Assembly: GCA_003149565.1 (NCBI GenBank)
Contig: QCWH01000026.1
Coordinates: forward strand, 1 to 57,126
DNA from: Marivita sp. XM-24bin2
GTDB lineage: Bacteria; Pseudomonadota; Alphaproteobacteria; Rhodobacterales; Rhodobacteraceae
Direction: 5' to 3'
Length of the DNA: 57,126 nt
Shown: one piece after another, positions 26,100 to 35,477 of the stretch
How the letters are laid out: the number at the start of each line of letters is the position of its first letter
Numbering within the stretch: position 1 is the first letter of the stretch
Notes under the pieces: generated by a model
Told to the model about the DNA's origin: nothing
Databases searched by the model: none
The model's input: the letters and a program-made list of their open reading frames with translations, nothing else
Translations under genes and position numbers: made by a program

Positions 26100-26822
26100 T
26101 TAGGTTTCAAACAGCGTGCCGACGAGATACGCGATCGCAGCGGCCGTGCCGCCGATCAGCAGGGTTTCCAACCCCGACCGCCACCATGGGGCCAGTGACC
26201 ATTTGGACTTGTAGGCACCGATCGCGAAAAAGGTGATCAGCGTGGCGATGGTGGAGAGGCGGAAGGCGTCGGGCAGGCCGAAGAGAAACGGCAGAAGCGG
26301 GATCATGCCGGCGGCAAGGAAGGCTGCGAATGTCGCCCAGGCCGCTTTGAAGGGGTGCGGATCGACCGAGGCGAGGCCGTATTCGCCTTCGAGCATCATC
26401 TGCACCCATTGTTCGCGGTTCTGCGTGATTTGCTCGACTGCACCGTCCAGCGCACCGCCAGACAGGCCCTTGCGGCGCAGGATCTCGCGCAGTTCGTTGC
26501 GTTCGCCTTCGGGGTATTTGCGGATATGGCGTTCCTCGATCTCGCGCAGGCGGCGGATATCGTCCAGTTCGGCCTTGGTGCCCGAATAGTTTCCGGCGGC
26601 CATCGAGAACCCGTCGGCCAGAACATTTGCGATCCCAAGCGCGATGATGACCCAAGTCGACAGGCCCGCGCCCGCGACACCTGCAACAATGGCAAAGGTT
26701 GTCACCGATCCGTCGATGCCGCCATAAACGATGTCCCGCAGGTAACCGCGCCCGGCGGGGGCGTCGATGCGGGCTTCGATTTCGGCCTGGCTGTGGCCGT
26801 GGTCTCCGGGGGATTGGGTCAT
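26100..26822 (-). CDS. VIT1/CCC1-family membrane transporter
   Basis: This 240-residue protein resembles vacuolar iron transporter (VIT1/CCC1) relatives. [27 protein letters not shown] and [22 protein letters not shown] form the first helices with the conserved acidic and Gly residues. A charged cytoplasmic segment ([22 protein letters not shown]) carries Glu and His residues that bind metal in the family. Three further helices end the protein. Iron or manganese export to relieve metal stress is likely; the metal is not determinable. It follows ycjF by 57 bases in the same orientation. Confidence 0.85.
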   Translation of the reverse strand: MTQSPGDHGHSQAEIEARIDAPAGRGYLRDIVYGGIDGSVTTFAIVAGVAGAGLSTWVIIALGIANVLADGFSMAAGNYSGTKAELDDIRRLREIEERHIRKYPEGERNELREILRRKGLSGGALDGAVEQITQNREQWVQMMLEGEYGLASVDPHPFKAAWATFAAFLAAGMIPLLPFLFGLPDAFRLSTIATLITFFAIGAYKSKWSLAPWWRSGLETLLIGGTAAAIAYLVGTLFET

Positions 26823-26879
26823 GGACTCCAGACTGAAGCAGGCGCGTGCGGCCTGCCATGCGCTGGATCAAATGGCGGG

Positions 26880-27887
26880 TTAGCGGGATTTGGTGCTGAC
26901 CAGTCCCGAAAGGGCGGTCTTGATGATCGACCGGACGGAGGGGCGTTTGCCAGGGGCAAAGGGCAGGGGGCGGCAGACTTCGATCGCTGCAACACCAACG
27001 CGGGCCGTAAGCGCGCCATTGACCAAGCCTTCGCCAAAGCGGCGGGACAGTTTGCCAAGGATGGAACCGCCGAGGATCGGCTCGAGCATGTCATCGCCCA
27101 CGGCAACAGCCCCTGTTGCAACAAGGTGTGAGAGGACAGCGCGCGTCAGACGCCAGCTGCCCAGGGTACCGGAGCGGCCGCCATAGATCTCGGCGATGCG
27201 GCGGATCATACGAATGTTCGAGCCGAGCGCCGCGACAACATCGGCCAGAGCCAAAGGCACAAGCGCGGTGACAGTGGCGACCTGACGGGCAGCGGCTTCG
27301 ACCTCGCGCCTTGCGGCAGCGTCGAGGGGGCCAAGGAGTTCGTGATCGGCCAGCGCAATGAGCGCGGAGGCGTCGAACATGTCGGCCTCGCGGTCCTTGA
27401 GCCGGTCGCGGCCCCATCTGGTGTCATCGCGGGAGGCGTAGAGCCCGGTCAGGTCTTTGATAACGGCGCGGGCGGCGGTCAGGTCTTCGCTGGCCAGAGC
27501 GGCGTCGGCGGCGTGCTGGATGCGGTCGATGCGGCCAAGCCGGGCAAAGGCCGAAAGTTCCTTGATGACGATCAGCAGCACAACCAGCAGAAAGAGCCCG
27601 AAGAGCGCTGCTACGGCATAGCCGAGATAGAGGTTCTGGTTGACCAGATTGGTCACAAAGTTCCATGCGGCGACGGAGGCCACTGTGGTGATCAGTGCAA
27701 ACAGCAGCGACCAGAACCATCGCGCCAGCCGCGACACGGGCCGCGCGGCGAGGGCGGCGGCGGTGGTCATGGCCTGACCTTGCGGGGCAGGCTCCAGCAG
27801 GTCGGGGACCGGTGGTGCCTCTGCTGGGGTCTGGGCCGGCGTGTCGTCGTCAAGATCGAAAAGGACAGGGCCTTTGGCGTTACTCAT
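26880..27887 (-). CDS. ycjF: YcjF-like DUF697 membrane protein (TIGR01620 type)
   Basis: The 335-residue protein has a disordered acidic/proline-rich N-terminus (about 1-45), two transmembrane helices (about 56-110), a helical middle region and a C-terminal DUF697 domain (ALVPLALADVVAALGSNIRMIRRIAEIYGGRSG). It pairs with the YcjX GTPase; in enterobacteria ycjX-ycjF belong to the phage-shock-protein operon. Here a GNAT gene separates them, with 4-base overlaps on each side. A role in inner-membrane stress is inferred from that linkage. Confidence 0.85.
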   Translation of the reverse strand: MSNAKGPVLFDLDDDTPAQTPAEAPPVPDLLEPAPQGQAMTTAAALAARPVSRLARWFWSLLFALITTVASVAAWNFVTNLVNQNLYLGYAVAALFGLFLLVVLLIVIKELSAFARLGRIDRIQHAADAALASEDLTAARAVIKDLTGLYASRDDTRWGRDRLKDREADMFDASALIALADHELLGPLDAAARREVEAAARQVATVTALVPLALADVVAALGSNIRMIRRIAEIYGGRSGTLGSWRLTRAVLSHLVATGAVAVGDDMLEPILGGSILGKLSRRFGEGLVNGALTARVGVAAIEVCRPLPFAPGKRPSVRSIIKTALSGLVSTKSR

Positions 27888-28324
27888 GCGTCCGTCCTTT
27901 GCCAGTGATACCGAATATCGGGCAGGCCTTCGTCATTGGTGGCGCCGTCGGTGTGTTCGACGGGTTTAAAGCCGTGGCGTTCATAAAACACCTGCGCACG
28001 GGTGTTGGCCTGAAAGGTCCAGAGCGTCAGCTGGTTCTCGTGGCGCATGGCGTCGGTCAGCAGCTTTGACCCGATGCCCAGTCCCCGCGCGTCAGGGTCG
28101 ATATAGAGCGCGTGAATGTCGTCGCCGTCGCGGGCCAGAAATCCGGTGATTGTTTCGGTTTCGGAAACAGTGACCCAGCCGCGCTCCACCATCGTTCCGG
28201 CAAAGCCGATATCTTCGGCGCGTGTGTGAAGGCGGGGCATCCACGGAGTTTCGTCGATCCACGCGGAGAGGATCGCGCCGACGCGACCGGCATCGAGCGG
28301 GGTTGCGGGGCGGAGCAGGGTCAC
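27884..28324 (-). CDS. GNAT-family N-acetyltransferase
   Basis: The GTG start (overlapping the ycjX stop as GTGA) yields 146 residues with the GNAT fold. The acetyl-CoA loop is IDPDARGLGIGSKLLTDAM, and the C-terminal AQVFYERHGFKPVEHTDG is the usual strand-helix end. The substrate may be a protein or small molecule and cannot be told from sequence. Its position between ycjX and ycjF, translationally coupled to both, suggests it acts on or with that system. Confidence 0.85.
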   Translation of the reverse strand: MTLLRPATPLDAGRVGAILSAWIDETPWMPRLHTRAEDIGFAGTMVERGWVTVSETETITGFLARDGDDIHALYIDPDARGLGIGSKLLTDAMRHENQLTLWTFQANTRAQVFYERHGFKPVEHTDGATNDEGLPDIRYHWQRTDA

Positions 28325-29736
28325 AGCCGGTCACCGATCAGAAATTCGGCGGCACGGTCGAGTCGGATATGCGGGGGGCCATCGCCGGGTTTGAGGTTCA
28401 GCAGTGCGGGGGCGAAGCGCATGACCTGATAATCCTGATCCAGCCACGTTTCCGCGCCCTGGCGTGCGGCGCCAAGTAGGCGGGATGGGTCCTGAGGCAA
28501 CTCTCCGGGATAGAATGCCGCCTGCTTGCCGCTGTCGAGCAAGGCGCCGCGCACGCAGGGCAATTCGGTGCCATTATGCGTGCGCATCTCCTCGATCGTG
28601 GCACGGAGGCTGGCGATCGACATGGCGCTGGTTTTGGCCCCGGCGAATTGCGCGCGGTCGCGGGCCTCGCGGGTGAGCGCCTCCATGATCGCCGTCAGCC
28701 GGGCGTGTTGGGTGTGGTGCAGATGGTCGGCCTTTGTGGCGGCGAAGAGGATTTTCTCGACCCGTTTGCCGATAAGAAGCTGCTTGAGAAACTGGTTCTG
28801 GCCGGGGCGGAACGCCCCGAGGATGTCGGCCATTGCCTGCCGCATGTCTTCGACCGCCTGCGGACCGGCATGGATCGCGCCAAGCGCGTCGACAAGCACA
28901 ATCTGGCGGTCGATCTTGGCAAAGTGATCGCGGAAGAAGGGTTTGACGACCTGGGATTTGTACGCTTCGAACCGGCGCTCCATCTCATGCGCGAGAGATT
29001 TGCGCGGCGGGTTCGGTTTGGGCGGCAAGGGGGCGAAGGTGAGAACCGGGCTCCCTGCAAGATCCCCGGGCAGGAGGAAGCGGCCGGGAGTGCAATCGGA
29101 AAAGCCCACCTGCCGCGCGGCCGTCAGATAGGCGGTGAAGCTGGCGGCGAGCGCTTGCGCGCGGGGTTCTTCGAGTTCCGCTGTCGTGTTTTCGGCGCGG
29201 GCGAGAGCCAGATAATCCTGCGCAAGGTCGCGGTTTTCGATGCGTTTAAGGATTTCTTCAGACCATTGACTGTAGCTTTTGTCGAGCAAGCCAAGATCCA
29301 GCAACCACTCACCGGGATAATCCACAATGTCGAGATGTATGGTCCGAGGGCCCTGAAGGCCGGACAAGAGTCCAGAGGGGCGCACCTTCAACGAAAGGCG
29401 CAATTCGCTGATCGTGCGCGTGCTGTCAGGCCAGTGCGGGTCCCGCGCGGTCAGATCGCCAAGGTGGGATTCGTAGTCAAAGCGCGGGAGCGTGTCGTCG
29501 GGCTGCGGCTGCAGATATGCCGACAGAATGCGCCCTTCGCTTTGTGCCAGAAGGCCGGGCATGCGCCCGCGATCCATCAGGTTTGCCACCAGAGACGTGA
29601 TGAATACCGTCTTTCCCGAGCGCGCAAGGCCTGTCACGCCAAGGCGGATCGTCGGTTCGAAAAAGGTGCCAGACACAGTGTCGGTGACATTCTCGAAGCC
29701 GCGGGTCAGCGTGTCGGCGATGGTGGAAATGACCAA
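28321..29736 (-). CDS. ycjX: YcjX-family GTPase/ATPase (DUF463)
   Basis: This 471-residue P-loop protein has LGVTGLARSGKTVFITSLVANL, with the Walker A GLARSGKT at residues 36-43. It also has the family-typical DIVDYPGEWLLDLGLL switch region and IVLVDALGAIHAG. A TTG start at 29736 is chosen because GAGG lies 6 bases upstream. YcjX proteins are stress-induced NTPases associated with the phage-shock regulon in other bacteria. It is the first gene of a ycjX-GNAT-ycjF-VIT operon. Confidence 0.9.
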   Translation of the reverse strand: MVISTIADTLTRGFENVTDTVSGTFFEPTIRLGVTGLARSGKTVFITSLVANLMDRGRMPGLLAQSEGRILSAYLQPQPDDTLPRFDYESHLGDLTARDPHWPDSTRTISELRLSLKVRPSGLLSGLQGPRTIHLDIVDYPGEWLLDLGLLDKSYSQWSEEILKRIENRDLAQDYLALARAENTTAELEEPRAQALAASFTAYLTAARQVGFSDCTPGRFLLPGDLAGSPVLTFAPLPPKPNPPRKSLAHEMERRFEAYKSQVVKPFFRDHFAKIDRQIVLVDALGAIHAGPQAVEDMRQAMADILGAFRPGQNQFLKQLLIGKRVEKILFAATKADHLHHTQHARLTAIMEALTREARDRAQFAGAKTSAMSIASLRATIEEMRTHNGTELPCVRGALLDSGKQAAFYPGELPQDPSRLLGAARQGAETWLDQDYQVMRFAPALLNLKPGDGPPHIRLDRAAEFLIGDRL

Positions 29737-29847
29737 GGGCGGCCTCTTTTCATTGTGTTGGCCCCAGAGATAAAGGCGCAGGTCCCCGGATACCAGTGCT
29801 GTGCAAGGGGGATTGTTCGGCGCAATTCGTCAGGATAAGCGGGACGC

Positions 29848-30618
29848 ATGCCCAGATTTGCCCTGAAAGTCGAATACAATGGCGCGCCCTTTGCCGGTTG
29901 GCAGCGGCAGGCGGATCAGCCGTCTGTTCAGGGTGCGGTCGAAGCCGCGCTGGCGAAACTGGAACCCGGTGAGCACACGATCGCGGCTGCGGGACGCACG
30001 GATGCCGGAGTGCATGCGCGAGGGCAAGTCTGCCATTGCGATCTGAACAAGGACTGGTCGCCGTTTCGCTTGTCCGAGGCGCTGAATTACCACCTGAAGC
30101 CGCTGCCGGTGGCGATTGTCGATGCGGCCGCGGTCGCGGATGATTGGCATGCGCGGTTCTCGGCGATGGAGCGACGCTACTTGTTTCGGCTGGTGTCGCG
30201 CCGTGCGCCGCTGACGCTGGAGGCCGGACAGGTCTGGCAGGTGAAACACGACTTGGAGTTGGGGCTGATGCAAGAAGCGGCGCGACATCTGGTCGGGTTG
30301 CATGACTTTACCACGTTCCGGTCCACGATGTGCCAGGCGGCATCGCCGGTGAAAACGCTGGACGCGCTGGAAATCCGTGATGTGGAGAGCGATTGGGGCA
30401 CGGAGTTCCAGTTCCGTCTGCGTGCGCGGTCTTTCCTGCACAACCAGGTGCGCAGCTTTGTCGGCACGCTTGAACGGGTCGGAGCCGGGGCGTGGGCGCC
30501 GGACGATGTGAAGGCGGCGTTGGAGGCGCGGGATAGAGCGGCCTGTGGGCCGGTCTGCCCGCCGCAGGGGCTCTACCTTATGGGCGTGGGCTATCCGGAC
30601 GATCCATTTCAGCGCTGA
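29848..30618 (+). CDS. truA: tRNA pseudouridine(38-40) synthase
   Basis: TruA isomerises uridines 38-40 in the anticodon arm of many tRNAs. The 256-residue protein has the catalytic Asp52 in [14 protein letters not shown], and the second family motif [20 protein letters not shown] appears in closely similar form near residues 192-212. Length is normal. It is divergent from ycjX (111-base gap) and is followed by repeat copy B. Confidence 0.97.
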   Translation: MPRFALKVEYNGAPFAGWQRQADQPSVQGAVEAALAKLEPGEHTIAAAGRTDAGVHARGQVCHCDLNKDWSPFRLSEALNYHLKPLPVAIVDAAAVADDWHARFSAMERRYLFRLVSRRAPLTLEAGQVWQVKHDLELGLMQEAARHLVGLHDFTTFRSTMCQAASPVKTLDALEIRDVESDWGTEFQFRLRARSFLHNQVRSFVGTLERVGAGAWAPDDVKAALEARDRAACGPVCPPQGLYLMGVGYPDDPFQR

Positions 30619-30645
30619 GCGCTGTGCAGGGCGCATCGCAGGGCG

Positions 30646-30720
30646 GGCAGATTTTTCAAAAATCTGCCTGGGGCTCTGCCCCAGACCCCGAGGTATTTTT
30701 GAAACAGAGAAGAATGGGAC
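30646..30720 (+). repeat. Modular intergenic hairpin repeat, copy B
   Basis: An 11-base perfect inverted repeat (30646-30656 and 30658-30668, one central base) is followed by TGGGGC-TCT-GCCCCA (30669-30683) and then GACCCCGAGGTATTTTTGAA and an AGAGAAGAA tail. It lies in the truA-argD gap. On the plus strand it could terminate truA transcription. Confidence 0.75.
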
Positions 30721-30756
30721 TTGTTTTGCCAGTGGTTTTGCCCGATGAGGTGAGCC

Positions 30757-30792
30757 ATGACACATCTGACCGATATCCGACGAGACATCTGA
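30757..30792 (+). CDS. Putative 11-residue upstream ORF before argD
   Basis: ATG 30757 has a strong ribosome site (GAGG, 6 bases away) and encodes MTHLTDIRRDI with two consecutive rare CGA arginine codons. It lies 120 bases before argD, an arginine-biosynthesis gene. An arginine-sensing leader is possible, but two codons are few and the short length allows chance. Confidence 0.25.
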   Translation: MTHLTDIRRDI

Positions 30793-30911
30793 TCTTGTTT
30801 GCCGCCCGGCACTGTGGGCGATCCGTCACCTTTTGTCTGAATTCACATCCTTTCCGTTGACTTGGCCCGCGCCGCTTGGCACGGCTTGGGCTTCTTAAAA
30901 CGAGGTTTCTT

Positions 30912-32093
30912 ATGATCCCTTCTGTCTTGCCGACCTATTCCCGCGCGCCGCTTCATTTCGTGAAGGGCGAAGGCACCTGGCTGATTGAAGCGGATGGGCG
31001 ACGTTTTCTGGACCTTGGCGCCGGGATTGCGGTGAATGCACTGGGTCACGCGCACCCTGCTCTGGTAGCAGCGTTGACCGAGCAGGCGCAGAAGCTCTGG
31101 CACGTGTCGAACCTTTATGAGATCCCGCAGCAGCAGGCACTTGCTGACAAGCTGGTCGCAAGCAGCTTTGCCGATACGGTGTTCTTTACCAATTCCGGGA
31201 CCGAATCCTGCGAGTTGGCGGTCAAGATGGCGCGCAAGTACTGGTACGAGAAGGGCCATCCCGAAAAGACCACCATTTTGGCTTTTGAAGGTTCGTTTCA
31301 CGGGCGGTCCTCGGCGGGAATTGCTGCGGCCGGTTCCGAGAAGATGGTCAAGGGGTTTGGGCCGATTCTGCCCGGTTTCAAACATGTGCCCTGGGGCGAT
31401 CATGACGCGCTGCACGCTGCGATTGATGAGACCGTGGGCGCGATCCTGATCGAACCGGTGCAGGGCGAGGGTGGGATCCGTCCGCTGCCCGATCAGTGTC
31501 TGAAAGGGCTGCGGGCGCTGTGTGACGAAAAAGGCATTCTCCTTGTTCTGGATGAGGTGCAATGTGGTGTGGCGCGGACTGGGCGTTTGTTTGCACATGA
31601 ATGGGCTGGGGTAACGCCGGATATCATGATGGTCGCCAAGGGCATTGGCGGAGGATTTCCCTTGGGCGCGGTTTTGGCCAGCGAAGAGGCGGCGATGGGG
31701 ATGACCGCGGGCACACATGGTTCAACCTATGGCGGCAACCCTTTGGCTTGCGCGGTGGGCTGCGCGGTGATGGATGTCGTCAGCACGCCAGAATTTCTGG
31801 ACATTGTGAACGCGCGGGCCGGGTTCTTGCGACAAAAGCTGGAAGGGCTCGTCGCGGCGCATCCCGATGTGTTCGAGAGTGTGCGCGGTGTCGGCCTGAT
31901 GCTTGGTATCAAATGTAAGGTCGCACCCATTGATGTTGTCAAAGCGGGCTATGAGTGTGGTGTCATTACCGTGCCTGCGGCGGATAATGTTGTGCGTCTC
32001 TTGCCGCCGCTGAACATCAGCGAAGACGAGATTTCAGAGGCGGTGAACAGGCTGGATTTTGCGGCGGACGCGGTCCGCGAGGCGATGGGCTGA
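30912..32093 (+). CDS. argD: Acetylornithine aminotransferase
   Basis: ArgD makes N-acetylornithine from the semialdehyde in arginine synthesis, using PLP. The 393-residue protein has [17 protein letters not shown], the PLP-phosphate region FEGSFHGR, the Asp of [13 protein letters not shown], and the Schiff-base Lys in [18 protein letters not shown] 30912 with CGAGG 6 bases upstream is preferred over the longer frame from 30876. argF follows after 10 bases, forming an arginine operon. It could also act on succinyldiaminopimelate, as many ArgD proteins do. Confidence 0.96.
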   Translation: MIPSVLPTYSRAPLHFVKGEGTWLIEADGRRFLDLGAGIAVNALGHAHPALVAALTEQAQKLWHVSNLYEIPQQQALADKLVASSFADTVFFTNSGTESCELAVKMARKYWYEKGHPEKTTILAFEGSFHGRSSAGIAAAGSEKMVKGFGPILPGFKHVPWGDHDALHAAIDETVGAILIEPVQGEGGIRPLPDQCLKGLRALCDEKGILLVLDEVQCGVARTGRLFAHEWAGVTPDIMMVAKGIGGGFPLGAVLASEEAAMGMTAGTHGSTYGGNPLACAVGCAVMDVVSTPEFLDIVNARAGFLRQKLEGLVAAHPDVFESVRGVGLMLGIKCKVAPIDVVKAGYECGVITVPAADNVVRLLPPLNISEDEISEAVNRLDFAADAVREAMG

Positions 32094-32103
32094 GGGCAGG
32101 GAT

Positions 32104-33030
32104 ATGAAGCATTTTCTGGATATTCACAAAACCGACGCGGGTGATTTGCGGACGGTGATCGATCAGGCCATTGCGATGAAGGGCAGTCGCAACGGGCGTC
32201 CCAAGGGCGCACCGGATGACGAGCTGCCGCTGGCGGGTCGCATGGTTGCGTTGATCTTCGAGAAACCCTCGACGCGGACGCGAGTGTCGTTTGATGTGGG
32301 GGTGCGTCAGATGGGCGGTCAGACAATGGTGCTGTCCGGCTCGGACATGCAGCTCGGGCACGGTGAAACCATTGCCGACACGGCGCGGGTGTTAAGCCGC
32401 TATGTGGACCTGATCATGATCCGGACGTTTGACGAGGCTGTTCTGGAAGAGATGGCGGAGTATGCCAGCGTGCCTGTGATAAACGGGCTGACGGATCGCA
32501 CCCATCCATGCCAGATCATGGCGGATGTGATGACATATGAAGAACATCGCGGGCCGATCAAGGGCAAGAAAGTTGTGTGGTGTGGAGACGGCAACAATGT
32601 TTGCGCGTCCTTCCTGCATGCAGCGGCGCAATTCGGATTCGACTTCACCTTCACAGGGCCTGTGCAGCTCGATCCGGAGATGGAATTTGTCGGACTGGCG
32701 CGCAATGCTGGCGTGTCGGTCACCATTGAACGGGACCCGGTCAAAGCGGTCGAGGGAGCTGACCTTGTTGTGGCTGACACGTGGGTCAGCATGCATGATG
32801 CGCAATCGGCAAAGGAGCGGCGTCACAACATGCTGCGGCCGTTCCAGGTGAATGTCGAATTGATGAGCCATGCGAAACCCGACGCTCTGTTCATGCACTG
32901 CCTTCCAGCGCACCGTGGCGAGGAAGTGACGTCCGAGGTGATGGATGGTCCGCAATCGGTGATCTTTGACGAAGCGGAAAACCGACTGCATGCACAAAAG
33001 GCAATCATGCGGTATTGTCTGGGTGTGTGA
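32104..33030 (+). CDS. argF: Ornithine carbamoyltransferase
   Basis: This 308-residue cytoplasmic enzyme joins ornithine and carbamoyl phosphate to make citrulline. It has the carbamoyl-phosphate motif STRTR ([12 protein letters not shown]), HPCQ ([11 protein letters not shown]), the ornithine-binding region and [14 protein letters not shown] 32104 is chosen for the AGGG site 5-8 bases upstream and for family length. A hairpin after the stop probably ends the operon. Confidence 0.97.
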   Translation: MKHFLDIHKTDAGDLRTVIDQAIAMKGSRNGRPKGAPDDELPLAGRMVALIFEKPSTRTRVSFDVGVRQMGGQTMVLSGSDMQLGHGETIADTARVLSRYVDLIMIRTFDEAVLEEMAEYASVPVINGLTDRTHPCQIMADVMTYEEHRGPIKGKKVVWCGDGNNVCASFLHAAAQFGFDFTFTGPVQLDPEMEFVGLARNAGVSVTIERDPVKAVEGADLVVADTWVSMHDAQSAKERRHNMLRPFQVNVELMSHAKPDALFMHCLPAHRGEEVTSEVMDGPQSVIFDEAENRLHAQKAIMRYCLGV

Positions 33031-33037
33031 TGCTGTG

Positions 33038-33065
33038 GGACGGCCAGATTAAGGTCTGACCGTCC
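33038..33065. terminator. Hairpin between argF and the converging permease gene
   Basis: GGACGG-C-CAGA (33038-33048) pairs with TCTG-A-CCGTCC (33055-33065) around a 6-base loop, with one mismatch. It lies 8 bases after the argF stop and abuts the permease stop, so it could serve both directions. No long T-run follows. Confidence 0.5.
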
Positions 33066-33066
33066 G

Positions 33067-34275
33067 TCATCCGACCACCAGCCCAACTCCCAGCCAGAGA
33101 TAAGTCAGCATCGCGAGGATGAAGAGCGCTTTTTCGAGCGGGGCTGCGCCAACCGAGGCATCAAAGCCGCTGCGCTTGATCTTCCAGGTGACAAAGACCG
33201 CCGACAGCGCGGCAAATGCCAGATTGAGCCAGAAGGTATAGTCAATGGCAAAAAACGTGCGATCGGTGACGGCGCTGACCTGATCTGCAGATGGCAAAAG
33301 GCCGAGAATGGCGAAACCGTAATGTAGCAAGAGCGCCGTAACCGCGAGGACTACAAAAAACACGCCCATGATGTAGAGCGCCATTTTCCAGCCGTAGTAT
33401 TTGGCATTGACGCGCAGGACAGGCAAAACAATCAGATTTGAGAAAATGAAAGCCATGATTCCGGCAAACGCAACGCCATTGCCGTAGAGCACCGCGGCAA
33501 GGGGAATGTTGCCCATTGATCCGATAAATGTGAAGAAAGCGGCAATCGATCCAACAAGCGCCTGAGCCAAGAGGCCCAGAAAGCCGGGATCGCTGCCGCC
33601 TATGAACAGCCACTCAAAGAATCGCGTGGGCACAAAGGCGGCGATGATTCCGGCGACTGTGAAGCCAACGGTGACGTCCTTCCAGACCAATTGCCATTCC
33701 ATGAAATAGCGGTTGGCGACCTGCTCCCAGTTTTCGGTTGAGCGCAATTTCTCGGACAGGCTGTGATTTTGAGCTTTATCGTCTTCTCCGTCTTCTCCGT
33801 CTTCGCGGATTTGCGCGTTCTCGTGGGCTTCATCAATCGGGGCTAAGCGATGTGTCAGGCGCACGAAAAGCCACATCAGCAAAATCAGCAGGACACCGCC
33901 CACGTATTCGCCTACGACGAATTGCCAGCCAAGAAACAGGGCAATGACAATCCCAAGTTCGACCACAAGATTTGTCGAGGCTAGCAGAAATGCCATTGAA
34001 GGTATGAAACCGGCGCCTTTTGCAAAAAGGGCGCGGGCTTTTGACAGGGCGGAAAAGCTACATGAAGAACTCAAAAGGCCGAAGACCGCGCCAAACAAGA
34101 CAGATTTTGATCCGTCTTTGTCCATCGTTTGCTGTATTTTCGCGTGGTTGATGAACACCTGAAACATCGAGGAAATGATATAGCCAAAGCTGAAGGCCCA
34201 GAATGCGGTCCAGAAAAGCCCAAGTGTCGTGGTCGCAGCCTGATGCCAGGTCGCCAGAAATTGGTCTGAGAGCAT
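33067..34275 (-). CDS. UPF0718 / ArsP-like permease
   Basis: This polytopic membrane protein (402 residues from ATG 34275) has two homologous halves of about four helices, joined by an acidic loop with an EDGEDGEDD repeat (residues around 155-175). FGLLSSSCSFSALSKARALFAKGAGF contains the conserved Cys region of the first half, and GSMGNIPLAAVLYGNGVAFAGIMAFIFSNL the second. Relatives include ArsP, which exports trivalent organoarsenicals, and uncharacterised permeases. The substrate here is unknown. The frame extends to a TTG at 34308, but the ATG is favoured. Confidence 0.75.
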   Translation of the reverse strand: MLSDQFLATWHQAATTTLGLFWTAFWAFSFGYIISSMFQVFINHAKIQQTMDKDGSKSVLFGAVFGLLSSSCSFSALSKARALFAKGAGFIPSMAFLLASTNLVVELGIVIALFLGWQFVVGEYVGGVLLILLMWLFVRLTHRLAPIDEAHENAQIREDGEDGEDDKAQNHSLSEKLRSTENWEQVANRYFMEWQLVWKDVTVGFTVAGIIAAFVPTRFFEWLFIGGSDPGFLGLLAQALVGSIAAFFTFIGSMGNIPLAAVLYGNGVAFAGIMAFIFSNLIVLPVLRVNAKYYGWKMALYIMGVFFVVLAVTALLLHYGFAILGLLPSADQVSAVTDRTFFAIDYTFWLNLAFAALSAVFVTWKIKRSGFDASVGAAPLEKALFILAMLTYLWLGVGLVVG

Positions 34276-34441
34276 GTCCGCAAAACGCTTTCTTCGAGCA
34301 TTTCGCAACGCTCGATGTCAAAATGAGTGTGTTTGGGGAATGCGTGCGATCCGAAGCGGTTCCGAAATCGGTTGGGAATTGCGGGTGTGAGAGGGGACGC
34401 GAGAGCTGTCCGGCTGCTATTTGGCCCGTTGGGCTGTTTGC

Positions 34442-34663
34442 TCAGTCGGGCACATTGTCGACGCCGGTCCCCCCCCAAGGCTGGCATCGCGCAATTCGGC
34501 GCACGGTCAGCCAGCCTCCCTTGAGTCCGCCGTGTTTGCGCAGCGCTTCAAGAGCATAAGCCGAGCAGGTCGGGTGGTAGCGGCAATTATGACCGACCCA
34601 CGGGCTGAATATCAGTCGGTAGGCCTTGATCGGCAGGGACAATGTCCAAGCCAGCGGGGTCAT
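34442..34663 (-). CDS. yidD: Membrane protein insertion efficiency factor YidD
   Basis: This 73-residue protein matches YidD, with the three conserved cysteines in CRYHPTCSAYALEAL and RCQPWGGTGVD. It lies at the inner membrane and assists YidC-mediated insertion. Its ATG overlaps the rnpA stop as ATGA, keeping the widespread rpmH-rnpA-yidD order. Confidence 0.95.
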   Translation of the reverse strand: MTPLAWTLSLPIKAYRLIFSPWVGHNCRYHPTCSAYALEALRKHGGLKGGWLTVRRIARCQPWGGTGVDNVPD

Positions 34664-35064
34664 GTCGATGCGTGGATTTTGCGCAGCGCGTATGTGAGGT
34701 CACCCTTGAGCGCGGCAAAATCGCGGTTGATGGTCACGCCGGGCCGCCCCACCAAGACGTAATCCCAACCGGGCTTTGCACCGGGCAGCAGAGCCTCGGC
34801 CACCACGGCGCGCAAACGGCGCTTGGCGCGGTTGCGTGCGACGGCGTTGCCGATCTTTTTCGAGCAGGTGTAGCCGACGCGGATCGTCGGGTCGCCATCG
34901 TCCCGATTCCTTGCTTGAACCAGCATTCCGTCGGTGCCGCGTCGCAAGGCGCGGGCGGCACGCAGGAAATCAGCGCGTTGGCGCAGAACGGTGACGGGTG
35001 GGCATGACAATACCGCCGAAGGCGCGTTTCCCCTTGTGTCCAAGGAGGCCTCCGGCGGTGTCAT
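34660..35064 (-). CDS. rnpA: Ribonuclease P protein component
   Basis: RnpA is the protein subunit that helps RNase P RNA mature tRNA 5' ends. The 134-residue protein has a non-conserved N-terminal extension of about 25 residues, then VLRQRADFLRAARALRRG and the RNR signature VARNRAKRRLRAVV. The extension is common in alphaproteobacteria, but a later start is possible. It lies 28 bases after rpmH and is coupled to yidD. Confidence 0.93.
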   Translation of the reverse strand: MTPPEASLDTRGNAPSAVLSCPPVTVLRQRADFLRAARALRRGTDGMLVQARNRDDGDPTIRVGYTCSKKIGNAVARNRAKRRLRAVVAEALLPGAKPGWDYVLVGRPGVTINRDFAALKGDLTYALRKIHAST

Positions 35065-35092
35065 GTCAGTTTGCCTGATGGGTCGCGGACGC

Positions 35093-35227
35093 TTACGCGC
35101 TCAGCGACTTGCGGCCACGGGCGCGGCGCGCGTTCAGGATCTTGCGGCCAGCCTTGGTGGCCATGCGCGCACGAAAACCGTGGCGGCGTTTGCGAACGAG
35201 GTTCGAGGGCTGATAGGTGCGTTTCAT
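35093..35227 (-). CDS. rpmH: 50S ribosomal protein L34
   Basis: The 44-residue basic protein [18 protein letters not shown]... is an unmistakable L34. The open frame continues upstream, but ATG 35227 is the conserved start. It is the first gene of the rpmH-rnpA-yidD operon and has a near-consensus promoter 68 bases upstream. Confidence 0.98.
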
Positions 35228-35294
35228 CGCGTCCAACTCCGTTTGATCGGGCCGGGCCGCGCGGATTCGGCGACCGGGTGTGTTCGAAGCCCGT

Positions 35295-35323
35295 GCTATA
35301 GGCAGGTGATTTTGGCTTGTCAA
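35295..35323 (-). promoter_or_regulatory. Strong sigma-70 promoter of rpmH-rnpA-yidD
   Basis: On the minus strand TTGACA (35318-35323) is followed after exactly 17 bases by TATAGC (35295-35300). This is the best consensus promoter in the window. Transcription would start near 35288, leaving a 60-base leader before rpmH, as expected for a highly expressed ribosomal gene. Confidence 0.88.
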
Positions 35324-35361
35324 ACGCTGTGTCCGGGATTTCGGGAGATTTTCTGGGTTTG

Positions 35362-35477
35362 GCCCAAGATGCGATGACGCATCTTGGGCGTTCCGTGGCG
35401 GAACGCCGTTGGGGGCTCTGCCCCCGTCGCCCGCGGGCGACTTCCCCGGGATATTTTCAAAACGAAGACCGGCAGGC
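35362..35477 (+). repeat. Modular intergenic hairpin repeat, copy C
   Basis: Three stems follow one another: GCCCAAGATGCG-ATGA-CGCATCTTGGGC (35362-35389), GGGGGC-TCT-GCCCCC (35411-35425) and the palindrome GTCGCCCGCGGGCGAC (35426-35441). Then comes TTCCCCGGGATATTTTCAAA with an ACGAAGA tail. The TCT-loop stem and the tail are shared with copy B; the first stem is unrelated in sequence to the first stem of B. Confidence 0.75.

Noticed and set aside
23968-26103. A 711-codon open frame on the plus strand opposite ileS
   Set aside because: It mirrors ileS codon for codon on the other strand, has no recognisable domain, and crosses the ileS leader; high-GC antisense frames are common.
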